A stretch of 64,000 nt of DNA from Rhizophagus irregularis (Eukaryota > Glomeromycota > Glomeromycetes > Glomerales > Glomeraceae): NCBI RefSeq assembly GCF_026210795.1, contig NC_089457.1:682001-746000 (forward strand), given 5' to 3'. The notes under the pieces are model-generated. The model searched no databases, was not told the origin of the DNA, and saw only the letters and a program-made list of their open reading frames with translations. Shown piece after piece: positions 31,528 to 42,600 of the stretch. The position numbers and the translations under genes were made by a program. How positions within the stretch are numbered: position 1 is the first letter of the stretch; each line of letters opens with the position of its first letter.

Positions 31528-32249
31528 GAGCATCCTTATCCTGGGCCACGGTCCAGATGCTTATCCTGGACCAGCAAATCTAATTGGATGAGATTGTTTT
31601 GTGTAACATTTGTCTTGGAAAAAAAAACAATTCGCGTTTTTTTTAAAAAAAAAGTTACGAAATGCCTTTTTTTAAAGCATTTAATACTACCATTTTAAAG
31701 TAATATGTTATTTAAAATTTGTATTTTGGTATGCATTTTATTAAACTTTATTAATAAATAAGTAAAATTGCATATATAACTTTATAAAAAAGGTCTTTAC
31801 ATTATTTTTTACTGTAATTTTATTATTAAAATTATTTTAACGTTAATATCAAAACAAAAATACAATTTAAAAGTTTTGTTATAAATGTGTAATTTACAAC
31901 CTCTTTTGAACAACTTTGCTTAACCCCAAAACTTAAAAAAAAAACACTTGATTTCCAGAATAATATCAATATATCATAAAACTCTTCAAAAAGAAAATAA
32001 AAAACATTTAGTATTATTATAAAACTACAATAAATACAATTAAAATTAAAATATACAAACTGAAATGAAATATGAAATACTAAGTACTAACATACCACAA
32101 AAAAGAATAGAGAAAGAGTGAAAGATAGGAAGAGTAAGAGATAAAATAAATTATGCCGGAGTTATGTAATAAAAGGGCTGATTAGCCAATCAAAAGTTGA
32201 CTGGTTCAGAATAAGCATCTGGACCGGTGGATCAGGTTAAGAATGGCTC
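31528..32249. mobile_element. hAT-like MITE, 8-bp target duplication
   Basis: The ends are GAGCATCCTTATCCTGGGCC and, on the complement, GAGCCATTCTTAACCTGATC. Both continue to CCGGTCCAGATGCTTAT/CCACGGTCCAGATGCTTAT and CCAG, an imperfect ~60-base inverted repeat. The target duplication TATTTAAG is exact (31520-31527 and 32250-32257). The 722-bp body has no coding capacity. Eight-base duplications are the hAT norm; assignment is inference. Confidence 0.88.
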
Positions 32250-32257
32250 TATTTAAG

Positions 32258-32799
32258 TGCTTATTTTAGCCAGTCTGGTCACGTGTCATTTGGGTCATTT
32301 CAAATTTTCTACAGTAACACCATCAAAAAAGCTTGGGCACGTGACCGTGAAAATTATTCATCACAACCGTCACACCCCAACGCGTTTCCACTTTTTATAT
32401 TTATCTGAGGGACTTAGTTTTTTTCAAGTGGGCAAAAACTTATTTGTCACTCCTTTATTCGTCACTGTTTATTTTCACATGTTAGTGCATTATACCGTAT
32501 TGCGGGCCAAAAGTCACGTGCCCAAGCTTTTTTTGATAGTGACGCTGGGGGAGTTGTCATTTCAACATAATGACCTTGTCATTTAAAATTACACCATAAT
32601 TCTAGCCAAATTATTTATACAATTTTTGTAATTCTGACCAGGATTATAAATTTAGCCTGAATTATACAACATTAAATTCATTGACTTAAATGATTAACGA
32701 CCCAAATGACCAGGTCACTTGAAGGTCATTTGGGAGGTCATTTTAAATGGCCAAATGACCTGGTCATTTGCCATCACTGCATTACAACTACAAATAATA
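32258..32799. repeat. MITE and CAAATGACC repeat cluster
   Basis: This holds the MITE at 32312-32546 and, at 32695-32775, repeated CCAAATGACC, GGTCATTTGGG and AAATGACCTGGTCATTTG words in both orientations. Another such word lies at 32285-32300, so the MITE may have landed inside an older CAAATGACC-ended element. The 110-codon ORF across this region is chance. Confidence 0.5.
32312..32546. mobile_element. 235-bp MITE with CAG ends
   Basis: The left end CAGTAACACCATCAAAAAAG and the complement of the right end CAGCGTCACTATCAAAAAAA both run into GCTTGGGCACGTGAC. TA precedes the left end but GG follows the right end, so only half of a TA duplication is present. Tc1/mariner-like by the CAG start; tentative. 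Confidence 0.7.
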
Positions 32800-33240
32800 T
32801 ATAGGAAGAATATCCGGACAACTTCGTTATAAAACTTGATATATTAGAAGGATACTTTTTCACGTCAATGGCGGGATGATAATTCTGGTTTATTAACTTT
32901 CAAATGAATTACAACATTATCCAACTCAAAAAAATTTAAACAATATGAGATATCAAATCAATTTTTCACCAGAATATGGAATGCCATCTCAAGTAAATAG
33001 CAATGAATTTTATCATTTATTAATAAGTATAATTAAATGTTTAAATAATGTATCTAAATACTATTATTAATAATTATGCAAGACATGACAAAATTTACAA
33101 AGATTATATACCAAGAAAATATTGATTTGTTGTTTGCAATTTCGAGTGTAGTTATAAAAAGCGATGCATTAAAATTTTGCGAAGAAAATACTTTTATTCA
33201 TATTTGGGCTCGTTTATTGTATCTTCTTTATTTTCTAATG
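32800..33240 (+). pseudogene. Degraded copy of the 16.4-kb gene
   Basis: Upstream words (ATATCCGGACAACTTCGTTAT, TAGAAGGATACT, ATGGCGGGA), then CAAATGAATTACAACATTAT, CACCAGAATATGGAATGCCAT and TTTGCAATTTCGAGTGTAG, align in order with 16306-16900. The start region is lost, an early stop follows AAAAAAATTTAA, and the middle is deleted around the old intron. A short frame from 33076 persists but runs into unrelated sequence. Confidence 0.8.
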
Positions 33241-33408
33241 AATAATCAAATCATAAATTTTTCAAACACGACAGATTTACAAAAAAACTGCGCCAAACGA
33301 ACAAAAAGCATCCAAAAAAGTAAACTATCATTTTAAAAGTTTTTTCGAAAACCGTGCAAATTAACTTTAATTGGAATCTGAGTTTCTCAACTGAAACTTA
33401 AGTAATTT

Positions 33409-33681
33409 GTATAAATACACTCAACTTCATTATAACATTAAAATCTGAATTAAAAACATATTAAAATAAATTAGATCAAGGTGAGATTGGGCACTTCAGC
33501 GCTTAACGGCACGCTCAAGCCCACCACTTGCTATTATTTCTCTTGTTTGTTTCATTTATTTTATTTGTTTTCATTTCAGAAGTAATAGTAATTCGTTTTT
33601 TTGTACAATCCCATTTTTTATTCTTATTTTTTATTCCTTGCAATTACCTTGCGCGCACAATATTCGTTTGTTCTCTTTCAG
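33409..33681 (+). promoter_or_regulatory. TATA box and leader intron (copy B)
   Basis: TTGTATAAATACAC at 33408-33421 is the TATA element. The leader ends GATCAAG, and the 201-nt intron 33481-33681 runs from GTGAGATTGGGCAC to TTCTCTTTCAG, abutting the ATG at 33682. Copies at 10482-10748 and 17712-17865 share long identical words, including GGCACGCTCA.GCCCACCACTTGCT and ACCTTGCGCGCA. Confidence 0.75.
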
Positions 33682-34022
33682 ATGACCCGATACAACAAAC
33701 GTGAGGAAAGTTGGAATAAATCAAAAGAAAAAAGACGAACCATAAATTACAAAAAAAATTTTGGATAGGAATGTTTGATATTGTTCAACATAAAAATATT
33801 GGATTAGAATTGGAAATTGCAAAATATAAAAGGTTGACAGAAGACTTAAATAAGAAATTTAATGAAGTTAATAATAATTACCAAAAAAATATTAATGGAT
33901 GGAAGGAGTTATATTATTACCAAGTAGGAGTTTCGGAAGAATTGAAAGAAAAATATTATAAAAAAATAGGAGATGCGGAAGAATGGAAAAAAAAATATTA
34001 CGAAGAATTTATTAAAAAGTAA
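33682..34022 (+). CDS. Small coiled-coil protein behind the leader intron
   Basis: The ATG at 33682 opens MTRYNKREESWNKSKEKRRT but meets TAG at 33766-33768. A second open frame begins at 33771 and reads as a Lys/Glu coiled coil with tandem WKKKYYEE/LKEKYYKK repeats, ending at 34022. Either a short intron (GTTGGAATAAATC..TTTTGGATAG) joins the two, or there is one frame change. No domain is recognised. The strong conservation of its leader intron, against a body unlike any other leader-associated sequence here, is the notable point. Confidence 0.45.
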
Positions 34023-34139
34023 GTGATCGAAGTTAAATTTCTGAATGAACAAAATTATTTAAATTTATATTGATGATATATTTTTTTTAAGTAATTGTCA
34101 ATTAGATAATGAATAGAGGCACGTCACCAAGTTTAACAA

Positions 34140-34500
34140 ATTCACTATGACTATCAACTATTACTTGAAAATTGCTAGTGCAGCAAAAAACAAAAAGAAC
34201 ATTAAAACAGGCATTATTAACATATTTGCGGTTCTTGCGTTACGAAATGAATGTTATGTAAATAAATATAATCAAAAAAGTTATCCCAAAAATATATAAT
34301 TAATGATTTTACCATTTTCTTTAATGATAATTATTGCTTCACTCTTAGCAGAATGCCAACAACAGAAACCACTCGCTTCGAAGAATTAGTAAACAATTAT
34401 TAAGAATATAGATATTTAAGAAGAAAATTACATTTTAAAATTAATAACTCACCGCACAATACGAGCGCAGGGCCAATAAAGTAATTAGAATATTTGGTTA
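34140..34500 (-). pseudogene. Degraded copy of the 48.8-kb four-span membrane gene
   Basis: Words such as GCAGCAAAAAACAAAAAG, TATTAACATATTTGCGG, TAATGATAATTATT, AGTAAACAATTATTAA and GAGCGCAG stand in the same order and strand as exons 2-5 of the gene at 48787-49579, with parts missing. No open frame survives. Confidence 0.75.
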
Positions 34501-34660
34501 TTGGCCAGCGTGCATTACTAAATAAGTAAAAGGCTTGTTTAAACGTTCTGTATTTATAAAACCGGAAATTCAATTATGATTTATGAAAGTTTTTTGTATA
34601 TATATAATACTTTTTTCTTCCTCAAACCAATAAAAAAAATATTTAACTTATTATTTTAAA

Positions 34661-35377
34661 ATGAATAACGTACATTGCATTTGCGCACGATGTTCTTCGT
34701 GGTGTTCTACTTTTAATAATGAACGTATCGTTGGTCATGTAGTATCATCAAACACCTTTAAAAAACATAATAACTCTGATTTGGTTATTAGAAATCTTCA
34801 TATTGCTAAAAATGAAAAATACAAATATCATACTTGTACGAAAGCTAAAAACTTGGATATCGTGAGAAATTTTTATAATAATCCCGATATCTTACAATGA
34901 TTCGAAAACAATACTATTATTTTTTATAAATATATAGATAACCCTGACTTAAATTCTATTAGAAAAAAAATTCAAGAAAAAATTCACATTCCTCTTTATA
35001 TTTTTAACCCTCAAATATATTCTCCTCTTGCACATTCCCCACTTCAACACTCACCTCAACCTGTACATACAATCCCTCAACCTTCTACCTCTCAAACTTC
35101 TACATCTTTCGCTGAATTCTTGACTCAAGTTGGCCCATCAATAATCAAAGCCGAAGAACAAGAATTAAATAAAAAATGTCAACTAATTAATAATAAAGGG
35201 AAAAATATACAGTCTGATGATGAGTCGATAATTGAGTCTCTTTTGATACAGGTTTCAATATTATCCGAAGAAAATAAAAGTTTAAGAGATAGAATTACTA
35301 TAATTGAACAAAGGTTATTAGACTTTAATAAGATATTAATTAAAAATAATATAGTAGAAGTTTTAAATTTAGAGTAA
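34661..35377 (+). CDS. Cys-motif plus coiled-coil protein, one internal TGA
   Basis: The N-terminus MNNVHCICARCSSWCSTF followed by FKKHN forms a small C-x-C-x-x-C..H zinc-type motif. The frame stops at a TGA (34898-34900) after NPDILQ but continues open to 35377. There it has a Pro/Ser/Gln-rich linker (SPLAHSPLQHSPQPVH) and a C-terminal leucine-rich coiled coil (SLLIQVSILSEENKSLRDRI). In frame with both halves the stop probably replaces a Trp or Arg codon. Part of the 3' half (35008-35147) is copied at 53884-54022. No family name. Confidence 0.55.
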
Positions 35378-36093
35378 TAAACAATAAAATAAAAAGAATT
35401 TCTTCGAAGATAATGTTATATTTTGACAAACTCGTTTGATTTGTTTGAAATTTAGTATCGTAAATTTGTTTTGTTAGCTTATAAATTTTTAAAAACAATT
35501 ATTCTATAATGATTTTACTTAAAGACTTTACTAGTATTATTTCTTCATGAACATCATAGAATAGCGCTTTGAACAAGCCATTTTATAAATAGTTTTTCCT
35601 TATATATAAATTTATTTATTTTTCTCTTTAAGGCTTCTATTTGAATTTAAAAGCATAATACTTTATTAAAATAACTTGATATACTTTTATTACTGTTGTA
35701 ATTAAACTAGAATTAGTGTTAAAAAAGTTAATTCAGACATTTCAGTTCATTATTCGATTTATTCTAATAATAAAATTGCCAGTCATAGTCATTATGAATT
35801 TGCGAACGAAGCAGAAAAAATCAGTTTACCATTTTTCATCATATGCAAAAATTATTTTTCAAATATTTTAATTATATCAATACTTGCATGAAATATATTC
35901 TAAATAACGACACATGCAAAATACTTTGCAATTAATATTTTCAAAATTGGTAATTATCATAAATCTCCTTTTTGTTTCGAATTATATTAGAAATATATCT
36001 ACTGGCTTTAACACTAAAAAAATATATCAGATATATTTGATTATAAATTAAAATAATAGCTAGTATGATTATGATAAATTAAAAATTTGTCTT
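35378..36093. other. Intergenic AT-rich sequence
   Basis: No feature is recognised beyond high A+T. Confidence 0.4.
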
Positions 36094-36264
36094 ACATTTT
36101 CTTTGATTTTGGAATAAAACTCTCATAAACCATTATTTTTTTCTCTACGAATTCTTTCGATTTTTCTATGCAATTTGTCTTAGCATTATCGTTATTGTCC
36201 ATTTTCAAATGAATTCTCTCATACTTGAAAATTAATTCTTTTACACCAATTTTCTTATTTTCCC
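36094..36264 (-). CDS. Terminal exon of a hypothetical protein
   Basis: On the minus strand, after a TTTTAG acceptor at 36265, the frame ENKKIGVKELIFKYERIHLK..FVEKKIMVYESFIPKSKKM ends with TAA at 36094. It is Lys-rich and helical. The upstream exons are not found; the next 350 bases upstream are AT-rich. Confidence 0.3.
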
Positions 36265-36637
36265 TAAAACAATAATAAAATAAATTTTCAAAAATTTAAA
36301 TTGATATAACATAAAATAATTTTAAAGCAACTAACATTTTTTGTAAGTTCACAGATGAATGGGCTTAAATTTTTAAGCGAATATTATATATTTTTATATT
36401 AATCTTGAACAGACGCATGCATCTAAAAATGGGTTTATATCACATTTACGAAATGTTATATTAGACGAGCACAACAGATCTGATATATATGAAATTAATA
36501 TTTTAGGCATCAATAAATGAGGGTGAAAAATGCGTATCATATAACTTTAATATAATTTCTTATTAACAATTTTATCATATTTAATAAATTTATAAATGGA
36601 TTTATTTTAAAACTAATGAAGGAATTTTTAATTTTCA

Positions 36638-39600
36638 TTATAATAAATATATTATAAATTGTCGTTCAAGTAAATCATAATGTTTTCGTCTTGCCAGAAG
36701 ATCGTACTCAATGTTGGAGGTAACTGTTTTGAGGTTAATCTCAGATTGCTGACCGAATTTAATGAAATTAGGTGCTATAATTGGCCTAAATGAAATTTCT
36801 GAGTTAATCCTCTCATTAAAAAGTTGCAAAGCATTTGTGTAGTTTAGTAATGGATCGTGCATATAGGACCCCGGATATCTAATATAAAGGTCATAATGGA
36901 CTTTTGGCCAAAAACACCCCTTTTTGCTGAAACTCAAAAAATCGTTTTTTGTAAATATCTCAGCATCCAGTAATTCAATTTTAATGAACTTTTTTTTATT
37001 TTGTAGCCCTCATTTAGCTCTACAATTTAAAAAAAAAAAAGTTCATCAAAATTGGACTACTGGATGCTGAGATATTTACAAAAAACGATTTTTTGAGCCC
37101 TGAAAAATGGGCCAATCTGCCGAAAGTGTGACTTATATCCCGATCTGCCAACTCTTTCTTGTAGATCCTTGGTCAAAAATTTCGCGGAAGAAATTTTTTA
37201 TTCTTCATATTAACACATCTCTATTTTACTATTAAAATGCCTCCCAAAGGTAGCAAAAAAGCTGGCAATAACCCTAACGGGGGACCTGCCAAACGTCAAG
37301 ACAAACGAAACAAAAATAAAGACTCTGGCTCTGACGTTTCGAACTCAGATAATGAACAAACAAACAATAAAAACAACCCTTCCAAACGTACCTGTACGCT
37401 CCCAGAAAATCCTATAGAAGAAGATTACGTCGCCGACTCAGCGGCTGACGCTGGAGGTAGCAACACTACTCCTCCTCAACAAAATAATACTGACAATTTT
37501 TCGTCTCCTCCTCCCAAAGAAACTACTGCGCCTTCTGCGCCTGATTCTGTCACGTCTGGTACTGACGCGTCCATGCATGCTCTAAAAGACAAAGAAACTT
37601 CCCCCTTAGACGCGTCTCCTAATAAGGACATTATGGATACCAATGATACTTCTCCTCTTCCCCTTGACGCGCCCACTATTTCCATTCTTAGGCGTGATTA
37701 TCAGGCTGCTGCGGCGCCTAATATTTCCCCTGAATTTGTTAAAAAGTACCCTACTAATCGGGCTATGATTGACGCTGTCAATAATCTTCTTTTGGAAACT
37801 TATCACTCTTATACTGGCCGTCGTCGCATGTCTGGTTCTGGTGACCTCAAAAGATTAGTCATTCATTTCAATTCAACTACTGAACGTGATGCCTGCCTTT
37901 CTCTCCAACATGATGATCTTGCCGATCTCCGATTTTTTCTACACGACCCTCAGCAACTCCAAACTGATGAAGATCTCCGGGCTATTCAAGTTACTGACAT
38001 CCCGTTTTTCATCAAAAAAGATGATATTATTGCTCTTTTTAAAAAGTATGGTAACATACAATTCTGTCGCCTCCATACACGTGCCAACGCTAAAGTTCAG
38101 CAAGCTTGTATTGTTTATGATGATGCTTCTTCCATCCAACATTTCATGGATAAACAGTGGGCGATCTATTGTTATTCCACTTGTTTACGTATTACACCAT
38201 GCTCCCTCACCCTTGATCAAAAGAAATCACGACGTGAATTCGTCGCCGTTTTATCTCAGCTTCCTCCTAACACAAAAGATGTGCATTTAGCGCCCTTGGT
38301 ACGATCAATTGGCGCTATGGCCGTTAATATACCACTATCTCTTAATTCCTATAAACCTAAACGATGGGCTTATATCACCTTTAAATCACAACAAATGATG
38401 GACACCACAATGGAACAATCAATCGCCCTGCAAGGTCATCGACTCCAATGGGAACTCCCGGAGAATACAAACAAGCTTTGCCATAGATGTGGTAAACTTG
38501 GTTGCGCTCCTACTGCTTGCCCGTTGAACAACTCTCGCGGTCGCTCACGCACCCGTAACCCTGTTGCACACTTAAAAGAACGTTTTCATATTGGATGATC
38601 GAATAACCATGACTCATCTGTTAATCGAAGTAGACATCGTTCCCGCTCTCAATCCAGAGATCGTTCTAATTCCCGACAACGTATTCATTCAGCCAACAAT
38701 ACTAGACGGAGCAATAATAATACCAATAATACTTCTTCACCCAATTCTTCTAATTCCAATAAACCTATCCAATCTGCATAATGACCTCGCTCCAATGAGC
38801 GTAAAGGCAAAGACCGTTCAGTTTCCTTTTCCACTTCCCAATGTAATAGTACTTCTACTCCTGGCTCATCTGGTCATAAACCTCTCTTGGTGGATCCTAA
38901 TTGTTCCCAAATTCAAGAGATCCTTTCGGTGCTCAAAAGCCTTCAAGAAGATATGGCTAGTGTACGAGCTAGAATTCATGCTTTTGAATTAGCTGATCAG
39001 AGAATGTCTCGGCTGGAACTTTGTGTTTTTGGACATATGCATGATGATGTTCTTCCACCTGATCCCAATGATTCTCCACATATGCTCGTTGACAACCATC
39101 AATGCACCCCCTTATCTAACACAATCTAACCCGCCCACTTCGAACAGGCCTAATTCAGGCCCAGTTCTCCCTCCCCCAACGGTTCCTATTTCCCGTTCTA
39201 CCATTTCTTCTTTCCCCATCCCCGAAAGTGCTGATGAAGCTTCTATTAATAAAGAACGTGCTGAAATATATTCCTTTCAACGATCTTTAGATAACAAATT
39301 CGATCACTTATCTGGCTCTATTGAAAGATTTATTAGTTCCATTTCTGGTGGCTCTTCCTCGGACTTAGTCAATAAGACTTCGTCTGATTAATTTGTTATC
39401 CTTTTCTTTCGCCCCGCAGTTTCTATCACAGTGTTATAATGATGAATGATAATATAGATTATGATACCTTTGTGCGGAATCCCCCCAACCCCGTTGATTT
39501 TAGTAATATTTTTAATGATCCTTTATCTGATACTTTATTTTCTTCCTCTTCCTCTACTTCCCTTATTCCCAATTCTTTTAACATTTCTTCTTTTAATGTT

Positions 39601-42600
39601 AATGGTCTTAAAACTCCTGGTCAAGGTTCCTTTAAATTGGACCAAATCTCTTCTTTCTTTCTCCAAAATCATATTTCTTTTGGCGGTATCGTTGATACAC
39701 ATTTATCGCCTAAACAAATGAAATTTTTGTCTAAACAAGTTTGTGATTATACTTCTTTTCATTCTGATTTGAACTCCACCAAACATGGTCGCTCTTCTGG
39801 TGGTGTTTCTTTATTCATACATAACTCTTTAGCCACTCATGTTCAATTTTATCAATCCCATTCCTCCCGTATTCTTTCTGTAGACTTGTTTTTTAAAGGC
39901 AATATTAAATTGCGTATATTTGTCGTCTACATTCCCCCTACAAATGATCTTGTTCTTCGTTACGAAGTCATTGATCAATTAATTTCTTTAATTTCCCAAA
40001 CTTCTTCACAAAATTTTCACCATGCTATTTGCGGTTATTTTAATATGAATCTGGAGAAATATTACCCTATTTTTTTGCACCAACCTCAGGTTGCTGCTAA
40101 ACAAATTCACAAATTATTCCATTACTTGCTTTCTCATAATTATAAGGATTGCACCCCCCTTAATCTATCTGGTACCTTGGGTACTTATCGCCATTTGGAC
40201 ACTATTACTCGTATTGACTTTGTTTGGTCTTGTCCACTTCTTCGCCGTTATATGTTAACAGCTTCTATTTTTGATGCTCATGATTTACACATTTCTGACC
40301 ATAACCCTATTATTACATATTTTGATGCTTCATTATTATCGGATGCAATTAAATCTGCACGAGCTCGTCAACTTGGTCATAATACTTGACGTGTTTTCAA
40401 ATATGATTCCATTTCTACTGATCAGTGGACTGCTTTTGCTGATAATTTGGATAAATTATGTCCAATTGATCCACTCATCTTTGACGCTTGGCCTCTTAAT
40501 CAGAAGTGTGAATATCTCCATTCTAGGATTATCAAAGCTGCTAATTCCACTTTACCTTCAGTTACTGTGGGCAATACTTATATTCCCAAGAAGCCTAAAG
40601 ACTTGGATAGTTTATGCCAGTCTTATAGATTTTTGTCTAAAGTGGCTAAAACTATCCGTTCTCTTCATAAGACCCCTACCTCATATTTTATACATTATGA
40701 ATTCAAGTGGTCTTCATATTATACACGTCTTAATAATATTTTATCTCTTTATAAACAAACTTTTGTTACGCCTATTATTTTTCCTCCTTTTCTTCGAGAT
40801 GCAAGAGTTGATGATTTTGCCAATTTATTACAAACCTTAGAAAACATGACTTTGCTTTTGCGAAGTCTTCTTTTGCTGAAAGAAAAAGAATTTTAAGCCT
40901 CTTCTATTCAGGCTAATATTGATGCTCGGAATGATAATTTCACCAATGATGTCTCTACTTTTATTGAATCTGCCTTGTCACGAACCAGACGACGAATCGT
41001 CCTTGATCGTGTTTTCATTGATCATCCAACACGCCCTGCTTTATTAACTTCTCCAGATGCTATTGATCAAGAAGTCATTGAACACTTTCAAAACTGTGTT
41101 CCAATTACCTCCACTCCTCCATCTTCCATACAGGATTTGCCTGAACGATGGTCTAATGTTTATGCGCTGCTTGCTGATGTTTCTTCAGCTATTTTTGATT
41201 CACTTATGGACCCTCCTACCCCTGAAGAATGGTCTTCAACAATTTCCTCCATGCCTAATGATAAAGCCCCAGGACCTTCTATGATCTCATATGAGATGTT
41301 GAAACATTTAGGACCTTCTGCTTCTACTCTTCTTTTTAACCTAATTTGTGCCTGTTTATCAGATGCAAATATCTCTGATTTATGGAGACAAGCTACTGTC
41401 TTTCCTATTCCTAAACCGCATGAATGGAAATGCCAACTTAAAAATACTCGTCTTATTACTTTATTAGAAGTGATTCGCAAGGCTTTGGTTAAGCTCTTTT
41501 ACAATCGTCTTGCTCCTTTGCTCGCTTCCCACCATGTTCTTCAAGGAGGAAACTTTGCAGGTTTACCTGGAGGTTCCTGCCGTGATCCTATCATTACACT
41601 GGAATCTATTATCCATGATTCAGTAGTCACCAAACAACCCTTATGGATTCTCTCTCAAGATATTTCTAAGGCGTTTGATTCTGTTGATCTATCCATGTTG
41701 CGTTTTGCTCTTCAACGCTTACGTCTACCAGAAAATGCTATTCAATTCTTACTTTCTTTATTTATGTCACGTTCTAATCGTGTCATTACTGCACATGGCC
41801 CTACTCTGCCATATAGAGTTAGAATTGGTATCGACCAAGGTGAAGTTATCTCTCCACTCTTATGGGTTATTTATTTAGACCCTTTGCTCACTGCCCTTAA
41901 AAATGAAAAGAAAGACCCTTATTGTTTGGTTTCTCCAATAGCTTCCGATATTGTTTCATCAAATTCTTGTTCTCCGGATGTTTTAGAGATTAATAATTTG
42001 GTGTTTATGGATGATTCTACTCTGATTTCTTCTTCTAAAGAGGGAATGGAACATATGTTGTCTATCACTGAAGAATTTTATCGTTTGAACAACACTTTGG
42101 CCAATCATAATAAATATGCTCTAGCCACCAATGCAGTTGCTACTTCTCGAGATTTATCTCCTATAGCCTTTAATTTGATGACTTCATCACTCAACACTAC
42201 TACTAATATTAAGGTTACTCCTATCCCTATGTCTTCTTCCTTCCGTTTTTTGGGTGTTTGATTTAATATTAATGGCTCTAGGAATTTTATCTGACAACAA
42301 CTTAAGCGAGAATGTAATTCTTTCTCTGCAATTCTCCGCCCGGCGAAATTGACTGTTCAACAAGTGGTATACCTTTATAATACTGTTTTGCTTCCGAAAT
42401 TGGATTATCGAATGCAAGTCACACATTTATCTGAGGCTGAATGCTCCACTATTACTTCTTCAGTTCGTGCCTTAGTTAAACATAAGGCCAAATTATCACG
42501 CTCTGTTCCTAATGTGGTGTTATATTTAACACAAGCTTTGGGTTTGATCAATTTATTTTCATTTCAACAACAAAGTCATTTTACTAATTTATTTTTGTTA

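Noticed and set aside
32257-32586. 110-codon ORF with a hydrophobic start.
   Set aside because: It spans both ends of the 235-bp MITE, so it is not a gene.
36638-36937. A 99-codon minus-strand gene starting at 36937.
   Set aside because: Its first 24 codons are MITE sequence; the true start lies at 48476 across the nested insertion.
37606-42426. Several minus-strand and alternate-frame ORFs within the LINE.
   Set aside because: They are shadows of ORF1 and ORF2, whose domains are clear.
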